DNA of 40,747 nucleotides from Chara braunii. Taxonomy: Eukaryota; Streptophyta; Charophyceae; Charales; Characeae. Position numbers and translations under genes: made by a program. Shown piece after piece: positions 28,626 to 39,879 of this stretch. The stretch lies in NCBI GenBank assembly GCA_003427395.1, contig BFEA01000408.1:657806-698552 (forward strand), in the 5' to 3' direction. The notes below the pieces were generated by a model. That model had not been told where the DNA came from. It searched no databases and saw only the letters and a list, made by a program, of their open reading frames with translations. Every line of letters starts with the position of its first letter. The first letter of the stretch is position 1.

Positions 28626-30268
28626 AGGGTTTACAAAAAACAAGGACGACAAACCCTAACCTAGTCCGACGACTCCACACCCCACTGCCCATCTGCCCCA
28701 TCCTCCTCCCCCTTGCCTTACCACCTGTGGTTATTCCCCGTCACTGCCCAACACACCACATCTCCTACCTCGCACCACCATATCCCACTGTTCACCTTGT
28801 CACCAACTCTCCCGTGTGTACGCTTCTCTCGCCTCGCGTCCTTGCGTCTTCGCACACTGCGTCGCCTGGCTCTCCGGTAGATCCCGCGTCACGCTGCTTC
28901 GTCTTCGAAACTGCTCCAGCGGGGGTGCAACGCTCTCGGTCGCGCTATGCCCCCCGCCCGTAACTAATCGATTTAGACTCGAATTCAAATCTAAAATTGA
29001 TATCAAGGCAATCATCTAAAAATTTACCATTTGTCAATTCAAATTTCGGGTTCGAATATCAGAACTTGCGAAGTAAAAATCAGGTCAAATTTCAGGAGCA
29101 CATATTTTAGAAAAGTAATTATGACTTAATTTTTCAGAGATGGCGCTCAAAGTGTGTTAAGAACAAAATCATTCTCAAGTAATTTTAGCTAATTATGAGA
29201 ACAAACATAAGATATTCCATTACGGGAATCACGTTATGATAAAGTCAAGTTTTTTAAGAGAAAGAATTTAGAATGCACATCCAGGAGAATATCACGACTC
29301 GTGAATTACTAGTCTCAAAACCATTACCGACCTACAAATCATCAAACCAAGAAGTTAAAACGTAAATTCCATCACGACAGAATAAACGGATCCACTATGA
29401 AAATTTAGATCGGTACGTAGGATAACGACTTTGACAAGCTGCTGCTTGCCGAGCTTCCGTTGCCTCGTGAGGTCGCCTTGAACTACGTGAAGTTACTAAA
29501 CCCTGCAAATCATCACAAGATGCTCCACTCCCGCCATCCCCTGATCCAACTGCCAGACCGCTATCCCGACCAAACTCATCCCCTGCCTCTTCCTGCGAGA
29601 GAAGCACCTTCCCTTCCCATTGTCGATGTCGGTGCAACCTCTTGGCGAAGTGCACTGACCAGAAGAGATTAATAGAACACCGTAGCCTCCCTAAGACTTC
29701 TTGAAGGCGACTTTGTTGTGAGTAATAGCGTCAAGCCCATTAACGCGTCCTCACAGAGAGTTCAATCCATGTACAACGATCCTCGAACAGCCAGGTCAGA
29801 CGAAGCAAGAGATAGAGAAATAGAGGCTGGGTAGGAGAAGAGAAAACCCAGGGCACTCATAGCCCTCCCTCTCTTTGATATACACACTCTCTCTTCTTTT
29901 CACTTTAACCCCAACAACCCACCCATGCCACGTGGCATGCACTATCGCACCAATCTACTTCGCGCTTTATGACATCCACCACCCCTTGCCAACCATACAT
30001 CCGTCCTGCCTCGCCTCAATCGAAGTCCCGCGACGCGCCCTCCACTAAGTTGTCACGAGCACGCTAATTACTTTGTGGCTTCCAACCCAACGCGCACCCG
30101 CTCTCCGTTGCTTCGACGCGGGTGGGGCGCAACACTCCCGATGGCGCTGCGCTCCAAAAACTAGAAAACTTGATCCTGACTGAAAGGTTTCTGAATGTCT
30201 CAAGTTCTCTCACAGTTCTAGTCACATCATATCCAAAAATTCGATGTCTTTCGGGTTCGGTAAAAAGA
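28626..30268. other. No supported gene
   Basis: Several short frames exist, but none has domain features. 28,700-28,960 is C-rich; 28,980-29,400 is AT-rich and resembles the AT-rich parts of the dispersed repeat in composition. 29,900-30,160 is GC-rich and ends in GCTGCGCTCC. I see no tRNA, rRNA or splice-consistent coding exon. Confidence 0.5.
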
Positions 30269-30655
30269 GAAACTGGCTAATGCTGCCAGAGGTGCCGATT
30301 CCGGGTTGAATTGTGGGGACCCCGACCCTGTGGTGTTCTTCATAAAATCGGCGAAAAAAAGAGAGAAAAAAGATTATCGGATTCCTTTCATAGCATGAAA
30401 ACAAAAACAAATTTTGGAAGGGAACCTGTTTTAAGCGTAGGGTGGTTGAGTCCTGTAAAAAACGAAACTGGCTAATGCTGCCAGAGGTGCCGATTCCGGG
30501 TTGAATTGTGGGGACCCCGGCCCCGTCTTGTTCCTTCATGAAATCGACAAAAAAAAGAGAGAAAAGAAAAGAATTTGATTCCTTTCAGAGCATGAAAACA
30601 AAAATAATTTTTGGAAGGGATCCTGTTTTGAGCGTAGGGTGGTTGAATCTGTTGG
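30269..30655 (+). repeat. Tandem duplication, 195-bp unit
   Basis: GAAACTGGCTAATGCTGCCA starts at 30,269 and again at 30,464. Both units contain GGTGCCGATTCCGGGTTGAA, ATTGTGGGGACCCCG and CATGAAAACAAAAA and end in AGCGTAGGGTGGTTGA. The end sequence also starts the long repeat copy at 34,467, tying this duplication to the same repeat family. Confidence 0.92.
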
Positions 30656-30862
30656 AGCAGCTGGCGGTGCAGCGCTACCGGGGGCGTTGCACCGCCGACC
30701 TGGCAAGAAATTGTCCAGCGAAGGGTCTTGGCAAGATCATGTGGCAGAGTAAATGACTCGCATGGAGATGTTAGCGATGGCGTTGCGAAGATGAGTTTTT
30801 TTAGTGATGACGTCATATAAGGGTTCGAGGGTGTAGACAAGTTCCTCCGCCTTCCTTCTACT

Positions 30863-33800
30863 GAATTATTAAAGGGCTCGAATCTCCTGTGGTTACTCGC
30901 CGACGGGTTCGACGAGGTGTTACCACACCATCCATTAGCCGATCGGGTTGTGGATGACCATTTATGCCCTCGCTGCTAGCATCGAGACTATAGTAGGCAG
31001 TTGAGGCCGTTGTCGCTAGCATAAGGAGGGAGGCTGAATGTTTCTCTTTCGAAGGTGGCTGGGGTTAGTTTTGAGGGATGGAGGGTGGTTGAAGGAGAGG
31101 CGAAGGGAGCTTTGTGAGGAATTCTCTAATGGCAGATGTGAGTTGCAGGGCTTCTTCGATAATGCTCACACGATCTCTGGTTGGTCATCAATCTAAAAAC
31201 ATTTCCCTAATGAGTCATTTTCTCATGAGGGCAAGAGCTGAAGGAGAAGGGAGCTGGAAATAAGGAAGATCGGTGGCGGGATTTGCCAGCTACGAGTAGA
31301 ATGTCGCGTCGGGCAGCGTTGATGGAGGACTTAACGCAGACATATCAAGCGCGCCAGGCGGAGACGTACGAAGGGTGTGAAAACTTTCTTTGTTCTGATA
31401 TGACATATTCTTGTTGCATATGCACGATCTGCTCCTGCCCCATACGTCGACCCCTTTTTCTAGTTTGACAATGCATAATGAAGCTTTTAGCTATGATCGA
31501 TCTTGATTTTTTAGAATTATTTCTTTTAGATTACGTTTTAAGGATTTCTCCTTGGTAGCATACTCGATTTTGATTCTGTTTGTGGTTGTTATACTGATTT
31601 TCCTAGGTTGTTGGATCAGACGTCTGGGACCCTCCTGCCTGTCCGGGATGTCCGACCGAACGTCTGGTCGGACGTCCGACCGGACAGGGTATGTCCGACA
31701 CTAGCGCACAAAAAAAAAAAAAAAAAAAAAAAAAGGTTTCTCAGAATTTTTTTTTGCCTTGGAGTTATGTTCAAATTCGCAGCCAATCATGAGTTAAAAA
31801 TCAAAAACCGATTTTTTTATTTTTTTTTTTACGAAAAAAAAATGTTTTTCCAGACGACGGGGGTACCGGATGTCCGATGGGACATCCGGGGGAGACGACC
31901 GACCCCCGGACCATTGGTAACCTATGATTTTCCCAAATGAAGATCTGGATTTTTTTTAATGAATAAGATTCATAATTTGAAATTCATAAATCAGATTTTT
32001 GTTCTGATTCAGTGATTCCAATTAAAGATTACCAAGTTTGATTTACAAAAGGTTTCTCAAAGTGTGATTGATGTCTCACGATTTTTCAAAACTGATCTGA
32101 TTCTTAATCCGTTGTGTTCCCCTAAATTTGTAAGCTCAAGTTTGTGCTCTTATACCTTGAATTCGATATCTGATTCGATATTAGAGTTTATCTGTTTAAG
32201 GGATTTTCAAAAGTAGGTCATAATTGAGTCTCAGGCTGCGATACCGTAGGATTTGGGCTCATAGGTGTTGATTGAACTCGCTCCTTCAGGGTTGAGCCCC
32301 ACCCTACGAGGGTTATGCAAGGTGGGAGGTGTGATCCTCGAGAGGGTAGGGGCTGTTTGTGGGTTAATTCTCTTTTGGGCCAGGCTGATTTGGGTTGGAT
32401 CAGCTAAGGCGGTTGAGAGAGAGGACAAAGGGTCAATGCCAACTTTAGCAAGGTGAGAGGTTGCGAGGTGTTTCACTTGGAGGGGGTGGGACATGAGGGA
32501 AGGGTAATCTTCGGCTCTACGGGGGCATACTCTAGGAGGTATTGTATGCTGCTGAGGGAGAAGGAAGGATCTAGGGGGCTTCTTTGAACTGGGGCTCGAA
32601 GGTGAGGGGGCACCTTCCAGTGGAGGCAGTGAAAGGGCAAGAGGTTGTTTTGGGGGGGAGGGAGTAAGCCCCTCAGTTTCTTGTGAGTCTTTACCTGCAA
32701 CGGAGATAAGAATAGGTGCAGGAATTTCCATGGGAAGAGAAGAAGTTCCCTCCGTCCTTTCTTCTTGTGGGATTAATATACCTTATATGACTACTTGGTT
32801 TTTATAACTTTTTTATTTCTTAGTTGCTTGTCTACGTTTTATGAGCTAGGTGTTTCGAGGAGGTGTGGTACCTGGGTTGGGGGGAATGGTTTATGGTTGG
32901 TGAGATTGCGTCCTGCTGGGGAGGAGGGCTAGCTAATGGGATTGGATTAGGGCATAGCCACGGCTGGGATGATGACTCAACTGTTATAAGTCTTGCCGAA
33001 GGGAGGTAAGAGGTTAGTGGGGTGAGTGCTGCACTTATTAGGGTGAGGGTGTTCACCTGATTTTTGCCATTTCTCCTCTTGCGAACTTTGGGTGGAGAAG
33101 GTCGCCTCGTCGTGAGAGGAGGAATGTGTCGAGGAAGGTGTGTGGTTGTGGCTGCTGTTCTCATCCTGCGAACTATGTGCTGGAGGAGGTCGGCTCGTCG
33201 GGGGATGAAGAAGAGTAGGGGGTTGAAGGGAAGAGGGAGGCTGGTTCCGTTGATTGTCACTCACTCGTAAAATCATTCAATTTTTTTTTGGCGGACTACT
33301 TTTATTCTTCTTCTTCGAACTATGTGGTGGAGGAGGTCGGCTTGTCGAAGAAAGACGAATAGTTGAAGTCTGCTTTTAACCATTATGGGATTGCTTCTCT
33401 AATGGTTTCATCTTTTGAAGAAAAAAAAAATCTTAAAAAAAAAAATCTCAAGGTTGACCATACGCGAATGGCTGATTGGTGGTCTTAAAAATGTTTTTTG
33501 ACTCTGGGGATTCCTACCAACTCTTCTTAGGTGGCTTTAATGTTGTTATACTCGGTGACCTGCGGCTGTTTGATGCCACAACGACGTTGGCCGGTGCTGG
33601 GGTGTTGCCCTGTGACCTGCTGATGCAGGAGCGTGAGGCCCGGTAGAGAGATCTAGGGATACTTTGGGGTGGGCATTTCACAGAACAACTAAGGGTTGCT
33701 ACTGGGACGACGCTGGTCGGAGTTGGGGTGAGTTGTGTTACCCTGTAACCCAGCAGGATGTGGGGGTGTGAGACCTGGAAGAGCTCGGCAGGGAGTAGGA

Positions 33801-34377
33801 CAATGTTGGAGTGGTTTGGAAGGGTTTGTCAGGAATTTCAAGGGTTTTTGAGCATTTGTAGGACCTATGCGGTTTATTTCCATGTTTTTCGTATTGCTCA
33901 GACGTTTTCTCAAGAGCCTGAGGTGAGTAGGAGAAGAAGAAGGTGGGATATTACGCGTCCTACTAGTAAGCAGACTAGCTGGTAGGACAGGAATAGGGTA
34001 CAACAACAACGAAGATGGTGGCTCTGCTGCAGTAAGTCTTGCCGAAGTGGGGTATAGGGGATGGATTGGGGGTGTCTGAGTCTTTTTCTAAATGGTGAAA
34101 AAAAAAAGGGGAGTGGGAGAAGTAGATGGTGGGATATCAAGCGTCCTACAAGTGCGGGGGCTAGCTGGTAGGATGAAAATAGGGTACAACAGCAACAAAG
34201 ATGGTGACTCTGCTGCAGTAAGTCTTGCCGGAGTGAGGTAAAGAGGATTGATGGGGGGTTTCTGAGTCGTTTTCTGAATTTTGCCCAATTCTGAAGTTTG
34301 TCGTAGTAATTTCCTAAGTAGTTTCAATTTTTCATGGCCCCGGTATCTCAAACTTTCAAAATTCGATGTAAATTTTC
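30863..34377 (+). repeat. Long dispersed repeat, copy 1 (about 3.5 kb)
   Basis: Collinear with 34,467-37,836. The order is: a leader with a CTCCTGTGG, ACTCG, GTGTTACCACACC pattern (30,870-30,930, diverged); AT-rich DNA (31,930-32,140); a G-rich part with GGCTGATTTGGGTTGGATCA (32,385); a block GTTATACTCGGTGACCTGCG ... GCCGGTGCTGGGGTGTTGCC (33,545-33,780); a duplicated 190-bp unit (33,919 and 34,109); and the end ATGGCCCCGGTATCTCAAAC (34,334). Minus-strand Pro-rich frames are shared with copy 2 but have no recognisable domain. I infer a retroelement or large non-autonomous repeat; the class is unresolved. Confidence 0.7.
31610..31910. repeat. GC-rich palindrome pair with A-rich interior
   Basis: GGTCGGACGTCCGACC at 31,666-31,681 is a perfect 16-bp palindrome. 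At about 31,867-31,890, CCGGATGTCC, four bases, then GGACATCCGG form a perfect 10-bp stem. Between them lie an A run (31,711-31,734) and T/A-rich DNA. The block has no match in copy 2 of the long repeat, so it is probably a small insertion. Confidence 0.65.
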
Positions 34378-34466
34378 ATATGGGACGTTGGGCCTGGTTC
34401 CCAGCACGTGCTGCTCCCCACGAATAGATTGGAGCCTCGTTCCCATTAAAAAAAAAAAAAAAAAAA
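34378..34466 (+). mobile_element. Short A-tailed repeat (SINE-like), copy 1
   Basis: The body starts ATGGGACGTTGGGCCTGGTT, continues GCTGCTCCCCACGAATAGA and GAGCCTCGTT, and ends in 19 As (34,448-34,466). The same sequence occurs inverted at 39,880-39,982. Two dispersed copies with poly(A) ends indicate retroposition. It may be the 3' end of a LINE or a SINE; no pol III boxes were identified. Confidence 0.65.
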
Positions 34467-35044
34467 GCGTAGGGTGGTTTTGAATCCCCTGTGGCGACTC
34501 GTCAACAGGTTTGGTGCGGGGGTGCCACACTATTTTCGATTTCCTTTGAGGGATTGAAGTTGACCGTTCATGTCTTTGGTGTTAGCTTTGCTTTGATCCT
34601 AGACGCTAGAAGTGGGAGGGAGTGAGTATTTCCTTCCCCAAAGACGCTGGGGTAGGGTTTGCGGGGTATGAGGTAAGTGGTTTGTGTTAAGGAAGAAGGG
34701 ATGAGAGGTTGTTTTATTGAAACCACACATGGCTTGGCTGTCTTATAATTTGGAATTTACTAATCATGTCTGATAACTAAGTTTTTCAAATCCTAAGGTT
34801 GATTTCTCATTGATGATTTCAATTCATGATTCAGGATTCATGATTCTTGATTGTTTCTTGATAATAGGATCCAAATGATGTGTCATATCAGAATTTCAGT
34901 TGAGAGTCTCTTGTCTGGTCATCACACATATTTTCTGATTGTCTTTTTGATTCCTTTAATCCTTTTATGGATAAGTAACGAATTGAAGTTGAGAATTCAA
35001 ATTCGTAATCTCTCATATTGAATTTTGTGTTTGAAGTATTCATT

Positions 35045-35725
35045 AGTCAAGCATTCAAACACAAGTTCAAACACAAATAAGTAGCATGCAAAGAGCAAAC
35101 CACTCAAGACAAGATGAGAGAACCAAGCGCAGGTATAGTTCGAAAGATAAACATCAATAAGCACAACGATGTCAGACGATTAGACCCAACACCGTGTTTC
35201 TGCCGGTCGCTTGACCAGCGTCGTCAGGGGTCACGCTACCTCGCGCAGGATGTGACAACAAAAAAACCTACACTACACATACTAGTCAAAAAAATGTACA
35301 AACTGACGTGCCTCGAAGACCCTAGACCACGAGCCAAGCAATAAAGTTGGTAACTACCGATGTCAACTATCCTAAGCATTACGAAAAAGTTTAGATACAT
35401 ACAAAAGGTCACTACCCAAATATCTATGAAACCCGAAGGCAGGTAACCGTTTCGACTCCAACAGGAGGGCTGCAAAGACAAGAACCGGTCCGCAACAAAA
35501 GGTCACTGATTCAAAGACCAACAGGTTCTACCAACTGCAAAAATTTCAAGGAGAAAACAACTACCGAAGCCCATGAGCCGCACAACACAAAGTCTACACG
35601 TTACCTAGAAAAGAGATACAACGATCGAACCCTCAGTCAACAAAACTTAACAGAAATACAACAATCAAGCCCAAAAGAACCGTACACCACGAAAGGTCAG
35701 CATAATGCCCATCAAACAATTTTTA
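35045..35725. other. Segment inside copy 2 with no counterpart in the other copies
   Basis: About 650 bp of C/A-rich DNA interrupts the AT-rich part of the long repeat. Its composition differs from both sides and I find no match elsewhere in the window. It may be a separate insertion; no terminal repeats or gene were seen. Confidence 0.4.
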
Positions 35726-36118
35726 ATCCTCCAAGTGAATTTTCTTGATTCTTAAACTTTGTGTTTGGGAATAACTTTTAATTGAAGATTCGTAAATCAG
35801 AATTTTCCTCTAATCACAATCTACTTCGAAATTTCATCCTCTAAGTGAATTTTCTTGATTCTGGTCTCCGTTCTAACCTGATTTTGAGGTTTGTTAATCA
35901 AATTAGTTGATTGTCAAGTTTTGTCTATCGAAGTTGCAACTCTTGACCGTTTTTTGATGGTACGCTGTTTTCAATTTCTTTCGGAAATTGTTGTTCTTAG
36001 TTGTTGTTTTAAATACTGATGAAGGTCTGCCGGTTAAAAAATCGAGGGTTCTAAATTCCTGAAGTGCGGTATTGATATCTTAGATTTCCCGGGCTGTGGA
36101 CTTTACCTTTTCAGGGCT

Positions 36119-36840
36119 GGGCTGATTTTGGGGTCGGATCAGTCATGGCAGTTGGGGGAGGGAGTCAAGGGGTTGAGAGGATTGATTTGGGGATCTCTAG
36201 TTCTGTGGGGGCATGCGTTTGATGTGGTAAGGAAATTGCAAGTCCCAGAGGGAGCGGGAGAGACCTGGAGGTGGTGGTGGGGGAGGGTAAAGAGGGAAGA
36301 GGGAGGAGTTGGGTGGGTAACCACAACCGCTATATGGAGATTATCACGGTGGTAGTTTTTCACAACTTAACTTGGTATACAGTACAGATTCACATGCGTT
36401 GACCAGGATTGGGGAGTTTTGTTTTGTGGAGCATATTACCCTGGAGAGGATGTCGGGCTGATTTTGGGGTCGGATCAGTCATGGCAGTTGGGGGAGGGGG
36501 TCAAGGGGTTTGAGAGGATGGATCTGGGGATCTCTTGTTCTGCGGGGGCATGTGCTTGATGTGGTAAGGAAATTGTAAGTCCTAGAGGGAGCTGGAGGGA
36601 CCAGGAGGGAAGGGTAATTAGGGTAGAAAAGGGGGATTTGTAGTTCTGCGGTGGCATGTGCGTGATGTGGTAAGGAAATTGTAAGTCCCTGAGGGATCTG
36701 GAGTGAACCGGGGGAAGTGGTAATTTGGGTGGGGAAGGTGGGAGGGGGAACCCAATTCTGTGGGGGCATGTGCATGATGTGGTAAGGAAATTAGAAGTCC
36801 CAGAGGGAGCTGGAGTGACCTAGGGGAAGGAGCAGTTCAG
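36119..36840 (+). repeat. Nested tandem subrepeats inside copy 2
   Basis: GGGCTGATTTTGGGGTCGGA starts near 36,119 and again at 36,455 (336 bp apart). Within and after the second unit, GTGGTAAGGAAATT with a preceding GGGGGCATGTGC-like sequence recurs at about 36,225, 36,561, 36,667 and 36,779, a subunit of about 110 bp. Confidence 0.85.
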
Positions 36841-37351
36841 GACGCGCTTGGGTGTCCAAAAAAAAAAAAAAAGATGCCGGTTAAAAATCGGGGGACTTCT
36901 AGTAACTTGTCGTACGTGGCTTCGATGCTGTTATACTGAGTGATCTGCGGCTCTTCGATGCCAGAACGACGCTGGCCAGTGCTGGGGTGTTGCCCTGTAA
37001 CCTGCTGATGGAGGAGCGTGAGGCTTGGTAGAGAGATCTGGGGATGCTTTGGGGCGGGCATTCGACGGGACAACCAAGGGTTGCTGCTGGGACGATGCTG
37101 GCCGGAGCTGGGGTGAGTTGTGTTGCCCTGTAACCCAGCGGGATGTGGGGGTGTGAGGCCTGGAAGAGCTTGGCAGGGAGTAAGACAGTGTTGGAGAACT
37201 TTGGAAGGGTTTGTTAGGGGTCTCGAGGGTTTTGGAGCATTTGTAGGACCTCTGCGGTCTATTCCCATGCTTCCCGAATTACTGCAAGTGTTCTCAGACG
37301 GTTTTTCAGCCGAAGCCGAGTAATGGCCCCAGTATCTTAAAAAAAGAGATC

Positions 37352-37800
37352 GAGGTGAGTGGGAGAAGGAGATAGTGGGATATCACGCATCCTACTAGTG
37401 AGGGGGCTAGCTGGTAGGATGGGAATAGGGTACAACAGCAGCGGAGATGGTGGCTCTGCTGCAGTAAGTCTTGCCAGAGTGGGGTACAGGGGATTGATAG
37501 GGGGTGTCTGAGTCTTTTTCTGGATTGTGCATATGTTTTTGTTTCTCAAAAAAAGAGGTGAGTGGGAGAAGTAGATGGTGGGATATCAAGCGTCCTACTA
37601 GTGAGGGGGCTAGCTTGTAGGATGGAAATAGGGTACAACAGCAGCGGAGATGGTGGCTCTGCTGCAGTAAGTCTTGCCCGAGTGAGGTAAAGAGGATTGA
37701 TGAGGGGCTTCTGAGTAGTTTTCTGAATTTTGCCTATTTCTGAATTTCGTCGTAGTAATTTTCAAAGTAGGTCAATTTTTTAATGGCCCCAGTATCTCAA
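37352..37800 (+). repeat. Duplicated tail unit of the long repeat
   Basis: GAGGTGAGTGGGAGAAG begins at 37,352 and 37,555, each followed by TCCTACTAGTGAGGGGGCTA, AGCGGAGATGGTGGCTCTGC and TGCAGTAAGTCTTGCC. The same pair exists in copy 1 (33,919 and 34,109), so the duplication predates the copying of the element. Confidence 0.9.
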
Positions 37801-37897
37801 ACTTTCAAAATCTCAAAAAAAAAAAAAAAAAAAAAGGAAACAAAGAAAAAAAAGTCGAAGCCGAAGCCGGGTAGTGGTTGTGGGTTGTGAGATTCAC

Positions 37898-38570
37898 GGG
37901 GCCAAGTCCCACTAGCAACGTTGAGTTTCCTCAACGCCTGAATCTGGACGTGTTTATGGAGACGTGCAGAAATGCGGTTGAGTTTCCTCAACGGCACGCA
38001 GCCACAAACAGGTCCAGATTCAGGCGTTGAGGAAACTTCAAGGCAGCCGCCCCCGGCCTCTTCTGCTTTGATGTAATGCAGAAACGCAGAGAAACGTCAT
38101 TGGTGAGTCAAAAAAATTAAAGAGGAGGATGAATTGTGAGTGCCTCTTCTAAATGTAAATGACCGCAACTACCGCCTGACCTGGATGCATCTGACAGCAT
38201 TCACGTCCAAAGCTGAGTGAAAACAGTCCTACCGTCTTCACCCGAATAGAACGCACGGTCATTATTGCTGCATATGGCCTGAAAGTTGTCCCAAATACAG
38301 CTACTATAATGACGAGGCGAAGAGGGCACTGTGAATACTCCTACCGTCTTCACCGACCCGGTCATTATAGCTGTATTTGACGCAGCTTTCAGTCGAGATA
38401 TGGCCATAATTACCAGGCGTTCTATTCGGGTGAAGACGGTAGTGTGAGCGCTCCTACCATGATTACTTCCGGGGGCCAAGTCCCACTTACCCGAATTCTC
38501 TACTTCCGACCGTAGATTCTGAAGATCAATGGCCAGAAATCAAGAATCAGCGTAAGTGGGACTTGGCCCC
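37898..38570. mobile_element. Nested foldback element with GGGGCCAAGTCCCACT ends
   Basis: GGGGCCAAGTCCCACT at 37,898-37,913 is inverted at the right end (38,555-38,570). Inside are three further inverted repeats: 37,921-37,955 with 38,007-38,042 (TTTCCTCAACGCCTGAATCT in both orientations); about 38,229-38,330 with 38,340-38,443 (CTACCGTCTTCACC ends); and 38,472-38,490 with 38,552-38,570 (a perfect 19-bp pair sharing the outer end). No target-site duplication is clear. It encodes nothing and fits a non-autonomous foldback or MITE with nested insertions. Confidence 0.75.
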
Positions 38571-38765
38571 GGTGGAGAGAAACAAAGAGTGCTGGGGATA
38601 GGATTACAACTCCCACCTCTCTAAGTTTCTGCAGGTGAATGTGGACATGTTTCATGGCAGGGTGGCTGGACAGGGTCAGACAAAGGCAAACCCACCAACA
38701 GTTTGACGTTGACTAGTGTCAGTCAGTGTCAGAGTATGGTTGCACTGACGCGGTAATCATCGCAC

Positions 38766-38862
38766 CTTTTAATTTAATCAATTTATGTGTGCCATCCTTG
38801 CACAGGGGCCATGCGAATGTTCTTCGTATTGTTCCAATTTAAGAGGATCATGTCCCAAAGGG
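38766..38862 (-). pseudogene. U6: U6 snRNA pseudogene
   Basis: On the minus strand this reads like U6 spliceosomal RNA: CCCTTTGGGACAT, AAATTGGAACAATAC, GCATGGCCCCTGTGCAAGGA and CACACATAAATTGA. The order and spacing match the whole conserved part of U6. The most conserved sites are changed: the ACAGAGA box that pairs with the 5' splice site appears as ACGAAGA, and the catalytic AGC triad appears as CGC. No T run ends it cleanly. I therefore call it a retroposed or decayed copy rather than an active gene. Confidence 0.85.
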
Positions 38863-39419
38863 CAGCCTGGTAATCATTGGCCCTACTCCAGTTTTTATCT
38901 CAAAAAGAGCAGCCCCTCATTTGAAGTGATTGACCCCACAATGTTCACATAGATCCAAATGATTTTATTCTGTTCATCTGATGGCGTCTGGATGTGAACT
39001 GGGGTTTGCCTGGTTTGTATTTCAGTAGGTGCTGTTGGTTTTGCCAACTGAGGGTGTACTACTCACACTAGCAGTATCTAATATGTATCTGACGGCATTC
39101 ACGGCCATACCTGGATGTATCTGCCCGCAATTCCGTCCAAAAATACGTAAAAAAGTCGTAGTGTGAGTATGCCCTGAGAGAGGCCCTTTCGTAGGCCAGT
39201 CATTATTGCTGTGTTTAACACACTGTCAGCTCTTCAGTCTAGACACATCCTGGGCCTGTTGAGCTATTCTGACTGGTAGCCAATAATTGAACATGTTAAC
39301 ACCTCTCTTTTCTTTTTTTGCAGAATCTGATTTGAATATACTTCCTTGTTGCCTCTTACAGTGACTTACACAGCCATCGCACTTCACATACCGCCTACGC
39401 CGTGTTTCTTTTTTTTTTT
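38863..39419. other. No gene; diverged relative of the 38,229 foldback
   Basis: 39,085-39,260 resembles 38,170-38,405: CTGACGGCATTCACG against CTGACAGCATTCACG, and GTCATTATTGCTGTGTTT against GTCATTATAGCTGTATTT. An old copy of the foldback filler therefore lies here. A T-rich run sits at 39,308-39,320 and 39,409-39,420. Nothing codes. Confidence 0.5.
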
Positions 39420-39800
39420 AAGCTATATTCTTCCCTCAATTTCACCTCACACAACCTACCTACCACCACTACTAATTGTAGGCATACGGGGAAGCCCGTA
39501 GCAGCCAGAACCTTGTTCACTGGAGAACATGAGGGGGCTGCTCCCGAAAGCTATACTCGTCTCCCAATTTCACCTCACACTACCTACCTACAACTACTAA
39601 TTGTAGGCATACGGGGAAGCCCGTAGCAGCCAGAACCTTGTTCACTGGAGAACATGAGGGGGCTGCTCCCGAAAGCTATACTCGTCTCCCAATTTCACCT
39701 CACACTACCTACCTACAACTACTAATTGTAGGCATACAGGAACCCCGTGGCAGCCAGAACTGTGTTCACGAGAGAACATGCGGGGGCTGCTCCCGACCTG
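39420..39800 (+). repeat. Three tandem copies of a repeat of about 126 bp
   Basis: Units start near 39,421, 39,549 and 39,674. They share AATTTCACCTCACAC, CTACTAATTGTAGGCATACG, CAGCCAGAACCTTGTTCAC, GAGAACATGAGGGGGCTGCT and CCCGAAAGCTATA. CTACTAATTGTAG contains a short dyad (CTAC and GTAG). The third copy is the most diverged and runs into unrelated GC-rich DNA. Confidence 0.93.
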
Positions 39801-39879
39801 CAGGTGGGCGATACCGGCTAGGGGACAGCCCGTAGCATCAGGGACCATGCCAACAGGACCAATCCCTGCGCCTCCCCTC

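Larger units (their letters stand above)
34467..37836 (+). repeat. Long dispersed repeat, copy 2 (about 3.4 kb), A-tailed
   Basis: It begins AGCGTAGGGTGG, then CCCCTGTGGCGACTCGTCAA and GGGGGTGCCACACTATTTTC (34,470-34,545), followed by AT-rich DNA, the G-rich GGCTGATTTTGGGGTCGGAT part (36,119 on), the GTTATACTGAGTGATCTGCG block (36,930-37,170) and two copies of the tail unit (37,352 and 37,555). It ends ATGGCCCCAGTATCTCAAAC near 37,781 and a run of As to about 37,836. The 3' A run and shared order with copy 1 suggest a retroposed element. No intact coding frame. Confidence 0.7.

Noticed and set aside
28727-29019. GC-rich frames on both strands near 28,800-29,000
   Set aside because: Short, overlapping in opposite directions, without domains; likely composition effects.
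32231-34351. Pro-rich minus-strand proteins shared by the two long repeats
   Set aside because: The similarity follows from the DNA being duplicated. I see no domain and the frames are short and overlapping.
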